The notes under the pieces were generated by a model, which made no database searches, had not been told where the DNA came from, and was given only the letters and a program-made list of their open reading frames with translations. Shown here piece by piece: positions 1 through 7,588 of a DNA stretch of 43,605 bases (its first letter is position 1; the number at the start of each line of letters is the position of its first letter). The DNA is from a virus. Where the stretch lies: positions 1 to 43,605 of IMG/VR virus record IMGVR_UViG_3300045996_001347; one strand, given 5' to 3'. The position numbers and the translations under genes are program-made.

Positions 1-136
1 CGATTACAAAAATATTGGTCGATACGAAGGTTATTCACAAGAGCAAATTACTGAATATGGCGGATACATTGATATGATTGCATCTTTCCATGAATTGCAC
101 AAAATGCCTGTAATTGAAAATGCAGAGGTAGCGTAA
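1..136 (+). CDS. C-terminal end of the hexapeptide beta-helix protein (cut by window edge)
   Basis: The frame starting at base 2 encodes 44 residues ending ...MPVIENAEVA and a TAA stop. They are identical to the C-terminus of the complete gene at 42555-43595; the one base difference (127) is a synonymous GAG/GAA change. This is most simply the same gene seen again across the circular junction of the genome rather than a second gene. Confidence 0.75.
   Translation, partial: DYKNIGRYEGYSQEQITEYGGYIDMIASFHELHKMPVIENAEVA
1..136. repeat. Terminal direct repeat, left copy
   Basis: Identical to 43460-43595 except at base 127. The first 126 bases match without a gap, and the copies diverge straight after the TAA stop. 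This fits a circular or terminally redundant genome with a small variant at the join. Confidence 0.85.
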
Positions 137-140
137 AAAC

Positions 141-401
141 ATGGCAAAGGTTACAACCAAACAAAAAGAAGTGCTTTCAAAGGCATTTGATAACTGCCTG
201 AATAATACGGTTAATCATTTGTTGGAGTACAAAAAAGCACTACTGGAAACAGTTGATGAGCATGATTTAAAATGTTCTGATTTAGATTTTAAAGATTTGG
301 CTATTAGCGGATTTCTTATGCATTTAAAAAAAATAGAAGAACACTATTCAACAATGAGAAGCCTTAAAAAAGAAATCAACGACATTTTAGGTAATGAGTA
401 A
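141..401 (+). CDS. Hypothetical early protein, 86 aa
   Basis: ATG start 4 bases after the beta-helix stop, in a rightward run of tightly spaced small genes. The product is charged and helix-rich with no signal peptide or membrane segment. I do not recognise a family. Position suggests an accessory early gene expressed from the rightward lysogeny-switch promoter through the circular junction. Confidence 0.6.
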   Translation: MAKVTTKQKEVLSKAFDNCLNNTVNHLLEYKKALLETVDEHDLKCSDLDFKDLAISGFLMHLKKIEEHYSTMRSLKKEINDILGNE

Positions 402-427
402 TACAACAGAGCTATTAAATCTGATTC

Positions 428-778
428 ATGCGTAAAGTAAAACACGATACAACAGCTTTCAACAGCAGGTACTACAAATCTTCTGATAATCCTGAAAAGA
501 TAAGATCATTAGATGAAATTGAAATACATAAAAGTAAACATGCCAGAGTTGAAGAAAGGATAGCATGGGCAGCCAGCAAATATAAGTTAAACGGTGAACC
601 TTGTTATGTCCAGTTTTCACACATGAAGTTACAAAAGTTTGTGAGCTATACCATATTCAATATGAGTAATGAAGAAATAGGAAGTTACTCAATGTATTAT
701 GCGGTATGGGTTAGTGCTAAGTCAGGACATGATTTTAAGATAAATGTTTCAGGAATAAAATTAAAAGGTGAATACTAA
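428..778 (+). CDS. Hypothetical early protein, 116 aa
   Basis: Complete frame from ATG to TAA. The last 38 codons are duplicated at 1548-1664 with a few substitutions (SGHD versus SGYD near the end), so this gene was the donor or recipient of a local duplication. The product is soluble, with no recognised domain. Confidence 0.55.
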   Translation: MRKVKHDTTAFNSRYYKSSDNPEKIRSLDEIEIHKSKHARVEERIAWAASKYKLNGEPCYVQFSHMKLQKFVSYTIFNMSNEEIGSYSMYYAVWVSAKSGHDFKINVSGIKLKGEY

Positions 779-793
779 AAATAAAGAAATGGT
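663..793 (+). repeat. Early-region duplication C, copy 1
   Basis: About 130 bases covering the 3' end of the 116-aa gene and the start of the next gene, nearly identical to 1548-1678. Both copies end in the same AAATGGT start context, so two different downstream genes (74-aa protein and Dam-like methylase) share one 5' leader. Confidence 0.9.
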
Positions 794-992
794 AGATTTT
801 AAAAAACACTCACAACTAAAGAAAAACCTAAAAGCGGTTTACGATCTAATTGATGGTAAGGAAGCTGTACAACCTTCAGATGAAGAAATACAGGAATTAT
901 TTGATAGGGGCTATTTAGATTTTGCGCCTACTGGATTCGGATTGAAAACATCAAAAGGCAAGGCTCTTTTAGGCATCCTAAGAATGTTATAA
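789..992 (+). CDS. Hypothetical protein, 67 aa
   Basis: A GTG start at 768 is possible, but the ATG at 789 is preferred because the preceding 21 bases belong to the duplicated leader and overlap the previous gene. The product begins MVDFKKHSQL and looks like a small helical protein. No family recognised. Confidence 0.5.
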   Translation: MVDFKKHSQLKKNLKAVYDLIDGKEAVQPSDEEIQELFDRGYLDFAPTGFGLKTSKGKALLGILRML

Positions 993-995
993 AGT

Positions 996-1178
996 ATGCA
1001 GGTATTACATAGGCCTACCAATACCATAATGAGGATTAAAAGACTTCGGAAAATTGTTGCTACCTGCTATCTGGAAACTAAAACCTTTAACAGGAATACA
1101 GAGCAATACGAATACGATATAGCTATAGTAAGGATAGCACCTGCAATTTACGGAAAGCAACTGGTTGCAATTATTTAA
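996..1178 (+). CDS. Hypothetical basic protein, 60 aa
   Basis: ATG three bases after the previous stop, stop 13 bases before the next start; the spacing argues for a real gene. Basic N-terminus (RIKRLRKIV). No recognisable domain. A reading frame on the opposite strand here is a shadow. Confidence 0.45.
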   Translation: MQVLHRPTNTIMRIKRLRKIVATCYLETKTFNRNTEQYEYDIAIVRIAPAIYGKQLVAII

Positions 1179-1191
1179 ATCATATTGAATA

Positions 1192-1386
1192 ATGAAAGTA
1201 GTAATAGAACTAAATGAATATTGCCATACCTGCGGGGATGGATGCTGCACAGATTATGGCACGCAGGTAGTAGTAAACGGCGTAGAAATGCCAGCGCATA
1301 ACCAAGATGCAAAGACGATTTTAAGACAGGTAATGGAGCATTTAGGCTATGAAGTAGAAATTATTGAAAACTACGAAACGGATTAA
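1192..1386 (+). CDS. Cys-rich hypothetical protein, 64 aa
   Basis: The N-terminal third carries a cysteine cluster, CHTCGDGCC, which could bind a metal, followed by an acidic tail. No family recognised. The stop is followed directly by duplicated block A. Confidence 0.5.
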   Translation: MKVVIELNEYCHTCGDGCCTDYGTQVVVNGVEMPAHNQDAKTILRQVMEHLGYEVEIIENYETD

Positions 1387-1442
1387 ATCAATAGTTCAAT
1401 CACGTAGAACTAATACTAAAATTAAAAAATACAAAATAATGG
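1381..1442 (+). repeat. Early-region duplication A, copy 1
   Basis: About 60 bases of AT-rich leader ending in an ATG, repeated at 2164-2227 with a 2-base indel. Copy 1 leads into a broken ERF fragment, copy 2 into a DUF551 gene. It looks like a mobile leader or a recombination seam. Confidence 0.85.
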
Positions 1443-1558
1443 CAACCAAAGAAATAGCAACAACCAAAAATATATACCAAAAGCTGCTTTTAATTCAGCA
1501 ATCAATTAACGGCTTAGGAAAAGATAAACTGCTATACGATATTCAATATGAGCAATGA
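1439..1558 (+). pseudogene. Truncated ERF gene fragment
   Basis: Encodes 39 residues. Bases 1461-1529 are identical to 2482-2550, the N-terminal coding part of the intact ERF gene. The frame then runs into a copy of the 116-aa gene's 3' end and stops at TGA 1556. It is an N-terminal fragment joined to unrelated sequence, most likely a scar of illegitimate or short-homology recombination. Confidence 0.7.
1461..1529 (+). repeat. Duplication B (ERF 5' end), copy 1
   Basis: 69 bases identical to 2482-2550 inside the intact ERF gene. Confidence 0.9.
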
Positions 1559-1664
1559 AGAAATAGGAAGTTACTCAATGTATTATGCGGTATGGGTAGA
1601 TGCTAAGTCAGGGTATGATTTTAAGATAAATGTTTCAGGAATAAAATTAAAAGGTGAATACTAA
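1548..1664 (+). pseudogene. Duplicated C-terminal fragment of the 116-aa gene
   Basis: ATG at 1548 opens a 38-codon frame equal to the C-terminus of the protein at 428-778 with a few changes. It overlaps the stop of the ERF fragment. Whether it is translated is unknown; it is best read as part of the duplication scar. Confidence 0.6.
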
Positions 1665-1674
1665 AAATAAAGAA

Positions 1675-2169
1675 ATGGTGGAGCAATTAGAATTATTTAA
1701 AAATAAAGTGCAACAACCAAAGAATAAGTTTCACGAAGGCAATGGAGATGATGGGAAACATTACTGGCTAACTCCGCCAAAACTAATGCAGGAACTACAA
1801 CTAAAATTCAATTTTGATTTTGATCCTTGCCCATTCCCAAAGCCAGAAGATTTTGATGGGTTAAGCTGCGACTGGGGCAACTCAAACTATGTTAATCCGC
1901 CTTTTGGATCCATAATACATAAAGGCAAAAATGATAAAAAAGCCAAGAAAAAAGGAATGACCGCTTGGGTACGAAAAGCGATTGAGGAAAATAAAAAAGG
2001 CAAGAGGGTTGTGATAGTTTTTCCTTTAGATAAGTGGGTTTTAATGCTTGTAGAAGCAGGGGCAAAGATCAGCAATTTAGGAGATGTAAAATGGGTTGCA
2101 ACCGAAGATGGATCAGAGGGCAAAGGTACAGGCAGACATATAGCGCAATTCGTACTCGAAGTAGATTAA
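1675..2169 (+). CDS. Phage Dam-type N6-adenine DNA methyltransferase
   Basis: About 164 aa. It shows the phage N6A-MTase pattern: WLTPPKLMQEL near the N-terminus, FDFDPCPFP, then the catalytic NPPF motif in YVNPPFGS. These enzymes methylate adenine in phage DNA, often to evade host restriction. An upstream GTG at 1654 lies in the duplicated leader, so ATG 1675 is preferred. The position next to the ERF gene is common in temperate-phage early operons. Confidence 0.8.
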   Translation: MVEQLELFKNKVQQPKNKFHEGNGDDGKHYWLTPPKLMQELQLKFNFDFDPCPFPKPEDFDGLSCDWGNSNYVNPPFGSIIHKGKNDKKAKKKGMTAWVRKAIEENKKGKRVVIVFPLDKWVLMLVEAGAKISNLGDVKWVATEDGSEGKGTGRHIAQFVLEVD

Positions 2170-2227
2170 ATCAAAATAGTTCAATCACGTAGAACTAATA
2201 CTAAAAATAAAAAATACAAAATAATGG
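2164..2227 (+). repeat. Early-region duplication A, copy 2
   Basis: Second copy of the 1381-1442 leader, ending at the DUF551 start codon. Confidence 0.85.
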
Positions 2228-2445
2228 AATGGATTTCAGTAGGAGATGAATTGCCGCCAATAGGCGAAGGTATTTTAGCTGTAATTAACGGCGAAACTTG
2301 CTATGCAAAGCGCACAGACGATCCGCTATACGATTACAATTTCATTGAAGATGATTTTGATACTACAGAAGGCTATGAATACAACGCTATTCTACCAGGA
2401 GTTGTAAAATATTGGATGCCTAAGCCTAAGCCAAAAGTAGATTAA
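2224..2445 (+). CDS. DUF551 family protein, 73 aa
   Basis: Opens with MEWISVGDELPPIGEGILAV and closes with VKYWMPKPKPKVD. This matches the DUF551 layout (WISV-D-LP at the start, a WMP-LP/KP signature at the end) common in phage early regions. Function unknown. Confidence 0.7.
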   Translation: MEWISVGDELPPIGEGILAVINGETCYAKRTDDPLYDYNFIEDDFDTTEGYEYNAILPGVVKYWMPKPKPKVD

Positions 2446-2477
2446 CCAAATATAATATCACTAAAGAAAAAGAAATA

Positions 2478-3143
2478 ATGGCAACCAAAAATATATACCA
2501 AAAGCTGCTTTTAATTCAGCAATCAATTAACGGCTTAGGAAAAGATAAACAAGCGTTCGGTTACAAATATGTTACAGGTGACAAAGTGCTGGAAAACATA
2601 AAGCCTTTAATGAATGAGCATGGCTTACTTCTCAAACAGGAAGTTATAAGCATAGAAAACACACGCCAGGACTATAAGACAAAATCCGGTGAAACATCTG
2701 AAATCAATTCCAAAGTAATGATGAAGTTCACTTGGATAGATGCTGATAGCGGAGAAAAAGAAGAATGTTTATTTGGTGCGAATGGCCAGAACGCATGGGA
2801 TAAAGGCGTAGGTTCTGCTCTTACGTATGGCGAAAGATATTTTCTTTTAAAGTTCTTCCATATTGCCACAGATGAAGATGATATAGATAATCCAGACCGC
2901 AAAGAAAATGATTTAACAGCCAAAATGGAAAGGCATATTGATAATACCGCAAAACCTCAGCTTCTATCTGCCGAACAATCAGAAAAGCTAACCACGCTAC
3001 TTTCCCACGAATCATTCAGCGCAGAGTATAAAAAGAAAATGATGGGTAAAATAGATACCTACACACCTGTAATGGCTGATAAAATGATCGGCATACTTGA
3101 CGATGAAATTACAAAGTGGAAAGTAAATAATAACCGGCAGTAA
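2478..3143 (+). CDS. erf: ERF-family single-strand annealing protein
   Basis: 221 aa. The N-terminal ~140 residues show the ERF superfamily core: IYQKLLLIQQSI, FGYKYVTGDKVLENIKPLM, and GVGSALTYGERYFLLKFF followed by IATDEDDIDNPD. ERF proteins pair complementary single strands for phage recombination and genome circularisation. The C-terminal ~80 residues are a variable helical tail. The 5' end is duplicated at 1461-1529, which fits short-homology recombination around this gene. Confidence 0.85.
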   Translation: MATKNIYQKLLLIQQSINGLGKDKQAFGYKYVTGDKVLENIKPLMNEHGLLLKQEVISIENTRQDYKTKSGETSEINSKVMMKFTWIDADSGEKEECLFGANGQNAWDKGVGSALTYGERYFLLKFFHIATDEDDIDNPDRKENDLTAKMERHIDNTAKPQLLSAEQSEKLTTLLSHESFSAEYKKKMMGKIDTYTPVMADKMIGILDDEITKWKVNNNRQ

Positions 3144-3213
3144 TACCCGAAGTATAGGAGTAGACACCAACGGATTAAAAGATAAAACTATAATAATTAA
3201 AGATTAAATAGAT

Positions 3214-3588
3214 ATGTACGTTTATTCAGGAAAAGTTAGAGAAGGATTATGTGGTGATGCCACACCGCTTGTTGATGTTGATGGCAAACCTCTATTTGTC
3301 GGTGATATTGTGATCCCCTCTACAATTGATGAATTTGGAATTTGCTACAATACAGGTTTATCGGTTGTGGTTTCGGACAGATACACAAGTTATTCAAACG
3401 GCTCTCACGTTGAGAAAGAAGGCGAAATCGAATACTTTGTAATGGGAATTAAGAGTGTAAACTTTATGAATAAACCCGCTCAAGACCAATACAAAAAAGA
3501 GTGGATGGTTAAGAAAGTCAAGTCTTATGAGGACGTTGTGGATGGTGAGCATTGGAAGGATTACGGCTTTAATTTTAGTGAAGTTTAA
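3214..3588 (+). CDS. Hypothetical protein with a YopX-like segment, 124 aa
   Basis: ATG to TAA. The segment VDGKPLFVGDIVIPS resembles the GK-IYEGD turn of YopX-like phage proteins, but the rest does not align convincingly by eye. Acidic and soluble, role unknown. About 70 AT-rich bases separate it from the ERF gene. Confidence 0.5.
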   Translation: MYVYSGKVREGLCGDATPLVDVDGKPLFVGDIVIPSTIDEFGICYNTGLSVVVSDRYTSYSNGSHVEKEGEIEYFVMGIKSVNFMNKPAQDQYKKEWMVKKVKSYEDVVDGEHWKDYGFNFSEV

Positions 3589-3653
3589 AATACAGGATAA
3601 ATAGCAAGGGGCAATGGAGTACTTTGGAAAGATTATAAAAAGACATTTGAGCC

Positions 3654-4013
3654 ATGAATACAGATACCTTTAAACAATATGAATTAGCATGGAGTGAGTT
3701 CCTGGAATGGTTTGAAGTTAAGTATCATTTTAAACTCCTTGAAAAAGATTTGCCATATATACTCGATGTTTGCATGCTCGCTATACTGCAACAATACTTA
3801 GATGAAAAAGGAATTAGGGCTTATTACAATCCGTATCACCAAGACAGTCTTTATAGGTCTTATGTAATGGTAAAAGACTTCGAAACCGAAGTTAGAGGGT
3901 TGGTTTGGGGTTCAAGAGTAGCATCTGATAGAGTTGAAACAGCCACCGAAGCATTATACGCTGCCTGCATTAAAGGTTTTGAAATAAGAAATAAGCAGTT
4001 AAAAGAAATATAG
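3654..4013 (+). CDS. Hypothetical protein, 119 aa
   Basis: Soluble, aromatic-rich, ends two bases before the next ATG, indicating an operon. No family recognised. A 19-codon frame at 3614-3673 overlaps its start and could be a leader peptide, but nothing else supports it. Confidence 0.6.
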   Translation: MNTDTFKQYELAWSEFLEWFEVKYHFKLLEKDLPYILDVCMLAILQQYLDEKGIRAYYNPYHQDSLYRSYVMVKDFETEVRGLVWGSRVASDRVETATEALYAACIKGFEIRNKQLKEI

Positions 4014-4015
4014 AT

Positions 4016-4333
4016 ATGAATACTGAAATATTAAATAAATTCATGGAACTTATGGAAATGGCTTCAGAACGCGGAGCAGAAAAAGTGATAAGAAAATTAC
4101 AAAAAGAAAAGATGCTGCCCGACAACATGCCCACGTATACCTTTTCTGAAGCGCAACTCTTGCATTTGAAAGGCGAGCCATTTACAAAAGTTTCGCCGGC
4201 AACACTTATAAAGTGGGAAAAAGAAGAAATAATAAAGAACTACGGATCTCCACGCAACAAAAAATACAGGGAAGATGAATTGATTGAAGCCATGAAAAAT
4301 AAAGGCAGGCGTAAACATGATTTAGCTGCCTAA
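4016..4333 (+). CDS. Excisionase-like helix-turn-helix protein, 105 aa
   Basis: The middle carries a MerR/excisionase-like layout: a short helix region, then VSPATLIKWEKEEIIKNYGS with PRNKKYREDELIEAM, typical of a winged helix that reads DNA. It is the last gene of the rightward operon and overlaps the 3' end of the convergent integrase by 12 bases. That position suggests a recombination directionality factor made when the lytic operon is active. Other DNA-binding roles are possible. Confidence 0.6.
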   Translation: MNTEILNKFMELMEMASERGAEKVIRKLQKEKMLPDNMPTYTFSEAQLLHLKGEPFTKVSPATLIKWEKEEIIKNYGSPRNKKYREDELIEAMKNKGRRKHDLAA

Positions 4334-5545
4334 TATGCCACCCATGTTCTCCTGCATTTTCTTAGATATTTCTTCCATGTTTGGAACCTGATAAGCTTCT
4401 ATTTCAACATTGTTACCAAGTATCTGCCGCATTTGTGCTGCATCGAAACCAGCAGCAGTAAGCAAAGAAATCAAACTCTTTCGCCCGATTTTGCTGGAAA
4501 CTACAGACCAAAGCGGAACAACTTCATATTGAACTTTCCCGTTAGGCGCTTTCTCTTTTATTACAGGCCTGTCAATACCTGCTTTTTGACACAGCAATTT
4601 TGCGTTCTTCCAAAAATTCCAAAAAGACATTTTAGGCATTGGCTTATTCAAAACTTCAAGAAGATAATTGGTCAGTGGAATTGTTGCCAGCCTGGAATTC
4701 TTTTTACCTCTGTTTAATAAAAAATCGCCCTGCCGTGCCAGTAAATTAAGCTCCCTATCGCTCCACCGTACACCGGAAGTAATAAGCCTGAATAGTAAAT
4801 CTTTAGTATCTTGAAATTCGCCTTCCGCTTCAAATGCATATAGTTTTTTGATTTCGTCCGGCGTGAATGCGTGAGCTTGTTTTTTTATGTATGCGAGCTT
4901 CCTGTTTGGCTTAAACTCTTTATTTATAGTTGGGTGTTTGTAATAGTGACAAACCGCTCTTATTGTACTAAAATTAATAGAAACATAAGAAGGATCATTA
5001 CCAGCTTCAAGTTCGTGTTTTACGAATTCATTAAGCAAATCGGGTGTTATTTGATCAAGTCGAATATCGTTGCAGTTTTTATTTATTAAGAATTTTTCAA
5101 AAATCTTGCAAGCTGTGTTGTAGGTAATTAATGTGTTTTTAGATGCAGATTCATTTGTTTTTCGAAACTCCATCCATGCAAGAAAACTATTTTTCCAACT
5201 CTCGTTTGTTTTTATTTCTTCTTTCCACCACGCTCTTTTTATACATTCTTTCTTTAAATCGGCAACAGAGAAAGAGTTTGGTTTCCTTTGCCGGAAGTCA
5301 TCCGCAATTTCTTCGGCAAGATCGTAAAGTTTATTGATACGTTTGTTTATTTTTGCCGAGAATTTCACTTCAAGCTTTAGCTGGAATTTACCGGCTTCAA
5401 GATAAAGCGGGTCTAATTCATTTTCATTTATGCGTTCAGGCGTTAGAATAAGTTGCGGAATACCTTTGTGTGAGAACTTAATATAAAGCTGTTGCCTGCC
5501 CTTAGAATCTTTTCCGCCCTTTAATATTAAACTTTCTGTAGCCAT
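4322..5545 (-). CDS. int: Tyrosine recombinase integrase (Bacteroidetes arm-domain type)
   Basis: About 407 aa from ATG 5545; a longer TTG start at 5563 is less likely. The N-terminus (KGGKDSKGRQQLYIKFSHKG) resembles the arm-binding domain, residues ~105-200 the SAM-like core-binding domain, and the C-terminal ~180 residues the catalytic domain. Visible catalytic residues are Arg in ITSGVRWSDR, Arg in KIGRKS where the usual His is Lys, and Tyr in VEIEAYQVPN. The box II His and box III His/Trp are replaced, so this is a divergent member. It integrates the phage into the host chromosome. Confidence 0.85.
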   Translation of the reverse strand: MATESLILKGGKDSKGRQQLYIKFSHKGIPQLILTPERINENELDPLYLEAGKFQLKLEVKFSAKINKRINKLYDLAEEIADDFRQRKPNSFSVADLKKECIKRAWWKEEIKTNESWKNSFLAWMEFRKTNESASKNTLITYNTACKIFEKFLINKNCNDIRLDQITPDLLNEFVKHELEAGNDPSYVSINFSTIRAVCHYYKHPTINKEFKPNRKLAYIKKQAHAFTPDEIKKLYAFEAEGEFQDTKDLLFRLITSGVRWSDRELNLLARQGDFLLNRGKKNSRLATIPLTNYLLEVLNKPMPKMSFWNFWKNAKLLCQKAGIDRPVIKEKAPNGKVQYEVVPLWSVVSSKIGRKSLISLLTAAGFDAAQMRQILGNNVEIEAYQVPNMEEISKKMQENMGGILGS

Positions 5546-5552
5546 AAGGCGG

Positions 5553-5560
5553 CAAATATA
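5553..5560 (-). promoter_or_regulatory. Host-type -7 box ahead of integrase
   Basis: TATATTTG on the minus strand, matching TAnnTTTG, with its last G 8 bases from the ATG at 5545. The predicted transcript would carry only about 4 bases of leader. No clear -33 TTTG is seen. Confidence 0.4.
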
Positions 5561-5563
5561 CAA

Positions 5564-5752
5564 CTCTTTATTTTAGTCTCGGTTTTGTTTGCAAAATATC
5601 TTTTAATTAAGATGAATAATTTATAACTCATATAGGTAAATTATAAATTATTCATATTGTACAACAATTAAAAACCAAAGGTTATACTTTTGCAGAAGCA
5701 TTTTATTAATTATATTTGCTTAATAGTCAATTAGTTATATTATAATAGTCTT
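5564..5752. other. Candidate attP / integrase control region
   Basis: AT-rich non-coding stretch next to the integrase. It holds a perfect 12-bp inverted repeat (5614-5625 with 5642-5653) and one copy of the 12-bp direct repeat AGTCTCGGTTTT (5575-5586; the other at 5759-5770). Such repeats are usual for integrase arm and core sites. The true core cannot be located without the host junction. Confidence 0.4.
5689..5718 (+). promoter_or_regulatory. Host-type promoter pointing away from integrase
   Basis: TTTG (5689-5692), 18 bases, TATATTTG (5711-5718). Downstream on this strand no gene opens; a transcript would run antisense to the 31-aa gene and the spanin gene. The spacer is one base shorter than usual. 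Confidence 0.35.
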
Positions 5753-5848
5753 TTATAAAGTCTCGGTTTTTAAAAACTCAGCTACTTTTAAGGGCACAAT
5801 TCCCTGCTTGCGATTGTAAAGCCATTCCCGCCGTTCCTTATCGTTCAT
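5753..5848 (-). CDS. Tiny coupled protein at the end of the lysis operon, 31 aa
   Basis: ATG overlaps the TGA of the spanin gene (TGATG), a typical translational coupling. The peptide starts MNDKERREWLYNRKQGIVPL, is basic and has no membrane segment. Function unknown. Confidence 0.45.
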   Translation of the reverse strand: MNDKERREWLYNRKQGIVPLKVAEFLKTETL

Positions 5849-6417
5849 CACCGTTTTAGTAAGAGTGCGCCAAAACCACCTGTAAGCATCGCTACAAATA
5901 TTATCAGTAACCACCAATACCATTTTAAACCGGCTTCTTTGATTACCGGTTTTATAACAGCCTTATCGGTAATGATTTGCTTATCAATTCCTATTTTCAG
6001 CTTATCGCCAACCTGCCAAACTTTTACAGTTATTCCTTTTTCAGTATAACGCAAAGAATCGCCGGCTGAAATACAAGGTTTGTTTTTATACAAATTCCCT
6101 ATCTTATCTGCTATCTTTTTTTTATTTGATTTAGATAAGGAATTTGTATTTAACACGCTATCATTGTGTATGTTATAATTTGACTTAGTGTGATTGCTAT
6201 CTAATAACAATGCAAGTAAACTGTCTATTTCTTTGGTATCTGCAATCGGCAACTGGATACTTACGGTATCATGTACAAATACGGTGTCTTTTGTAAATAA
6301 CTCAGGATGATTTTTATATAGCCTGTTAAGCCTCTGTTGGGGAGTTTTACATCCGAACATTGCAATTATCAATAGCAGAAACAGAAAAACCAGTAAGCCT
6401 TTGATATTATATTTCAT
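5848..6417 (-). CDS. Unimolecular spanin (lipoprotein with C-terminal membrane anchor)
   Basis: 189 aa. The N-terminus is a lipoprotein signal with a lipobox ending AMFGC (Cys 23), which would anchor the protein in the outer membrane. A ~140-residue charged and helical middle follows, then a C-terminal membrane helix (KWYWWLLIIFVAML...GALLLKR) for the inner membrane. This two-anchor layout defines u-spanins such as T1 gp11, which fuse the two membranes at lysis. It lies with the endolysin and holin-like genes and overlaps its upstream gene by 4 bases. Confidence 0.7.
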   Translation of the reverse strand: MKYNIKGLLVFLFLLLIIAMFGCKTPQQRLNRLYKNHPELFTKDTVFVHDTVSIQLPIADTKEIDSLLALLLDSNHTKSNYNIHNDSVLNTNSLSKSNKKKIADKIGNLYKNKPCISAGDSLRYTEKGITVKVWQVGDKLKIGIDKQIITDKAVIKPVIKEAGLKWYWWLLIIFVAMLTGGFGALLLKR

Positions 6418-6755
6418 TGTTCCGGTTCGTTTTCAGGTTTATCTTTTTTCTCCGCATTTACTATTGTTTTAAGAGATTGGATTTGCCCGAATGTTATGAT
6501 CCCGAAAAGCAATAATATCATTGCCAATGTGGCAACATAGAAATCGTAAAGCAAAGACATTGCGCGCGTATTGGTATCTGAAATAACTACCGCCCTGGTT
6601 ATTATCAGCCATTGCATAATAATAATTGACAGTGATTGTACTGTGGCAATTATTACGAACCAGAACGCGGTTGTTTTCCGGCTGGATATTTTTCCATCGT
6701 TCCCTTTGAACGTGCTTGAAATAGCACTAATCAGGCTTTGAAGCATCTTTCCCAT
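6414..6755 (-). CDS. Holin candidate, two membrane segments, 113 aa
   Basis: Two hydrophobic segments (about FWFVIIATVQSLSIIIMQWL and an LLYDFYVATLAMILLLFGII stretch) and a charged C-terminal tail (KKDKPENEPEQ), the usual small-holin layout. It sits between the endolysin and the spanin with overlapping ends. A holin would make the inner-membrane holes that start lysis. No family is assigned by sequence. Confidence 0.55.
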   Translation of the reverse strand: MGKMLQSLISAISSTFKGNDGKISSRKTTAFWFVIIATVQSLSIIIMQWLIITRAVVISDTNTRAMSLLYDFYVATLAMILLLFGIITFGQIQSLKTIVNAEKKDKPENEPEQ

Positions 6756-7041
6756 CTCTTTTATTTAGCTGGTTTTTAACATCAACTATTGCCTTCAGTA
6801 ATTCTGAATTCCATTTTTTGAAAGCCGCCCAGTACTCACTTTCACGTACAAAATCTTTATAGAATTTTATAGTAGTGTAAATAGCGCCGATCAACACAGC
6901 ATATACCTTTATACCTTCAAAGAAACTTACTTCCGCACTCATAAACCACAGCATTATACCATTCAACCAAACAACCTTAGACTGTATAAAACTTTGCAGT
7001 GTGCTTATTAATATTTTCCTGTATGGCATTTGAGCTTCCAT
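6727..7041 (-). CDS. Second holin-like membrane protein, 104 aa
   Basis: Two moderately hydrophobic stretches in the first 60 residues (VWLNGIMLWFMS and YAVLIGAIYTTIKFY) followed by a charged, helical C-terminal half. It overlaps the next gene by 29 bases and starts three bases after the endolysin stop. A holin/antiholin pair with the neighbour is plausible; direct evidence is lacking. Confidence 0.5.
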   Translation of the reverse strand: MEAQMPYRKILISTLQSFIQSKVVWLNGIMLWFMSAEVSFFEGIKVYAVLIGAIYTTIKFYKDFVRESEYWAAFKKWNSELLKAIVDVKNQLNKRDGKDASKPD

Positions 7042-7043
7042 TT

Positions 7044-7586
7044 TTAACTACATGGTAAATTATAAAGTGCGTTCGCCCTGTTCTTCCAACCCTTCAGAAA
7101 TTTCTTTTGTGTTGGCTTCCTTGCTGCCAAACCTTCATAAAATAATATTCTTGTTTCATGGTATAATTTGCAGAAATCAACCGGCGAAACACTGTTTAAA
7201 GCGTTTACTGTTTTTTGCCCGAAAACACCATCTACAACAAGGTTATTCCCCAATTTATTAAGTACAGTTTGCGCTGCCTTTGTTGCATAACTACCGGAAT
7301 TCCAAACCCAATCAACAAGCATATTCGCCATTCGCTGGTCTTTGATGGAATCGCCTTGCACCCTGTTCCAAAACTGATATTTAAAAATCATCCCCCACTG
7401 TTCCATAGTCATTTTAGATAGGTCAGCGGCATCAATATCTCCGTCATGGTCATTGTCATAGCCTTTTAATTTCCATGTGCCGATTGTAACACCTTTTACA
7501 GTATATCCGCCGGCATCATCAGGGTCATTGCCTGAACCGCCTTCCCATTGAAGTATAAAAGGTATTATTTTTTTATAGTCAGCCAT
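7044..7586 (-). CDS. Endolysin: GH108 N-acetylmuramidase with peptidoglycan-binding C-terminus
   Basis: 180 aa from ATG 7586 (a TTG at 7592 is less likely). The N-terminal FILQWEGG...NDPDDAGGYTVKGVT is the glycoside hydrolase 108 signature, with Glu 15 as the likely catalytic acid. Residues 44-55 (DNDHDGDIDAAD) form a canonical EF-hand-like calcium loop. The C-terminal half (about QTVLNKLG...VDGVFGQKTVNALN) matches the peptidoglycan-binding domain that follows GH108. It cleaves the host cell-wall glycan for release. No signal peptide, so it depends on a holin. Confidence 0.85.
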   Translation of the reverse strand: MADYKKIIPFILQWEGGSGNDPDDAGGYTVKGVTIGTWKLKGYDNDHDGDIDAADLSKMTMEQWGMIFKYQFWNRVQGDSIKDQRMANMLVDWVWNSGSYATKAAQTVLNKLGNNLVVDGVFGQKTVNALNSVSPVDFCKLYHETRILFYEGLAARKPTQKKFLKGWKNRANALYNLPCS

Positions 7587-7588
7587 AA

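Noticed and set aside
1005-1250. 81-codon minus-strand frame
   Set aside because: Shadow of the tightly packed plus-strand genes; no start context and opposite to the operon.
3614-3673. 19-codon leader frame before the 119-aa gene
   Set aside because: Only a chance-length frame; no coupling or composition support.
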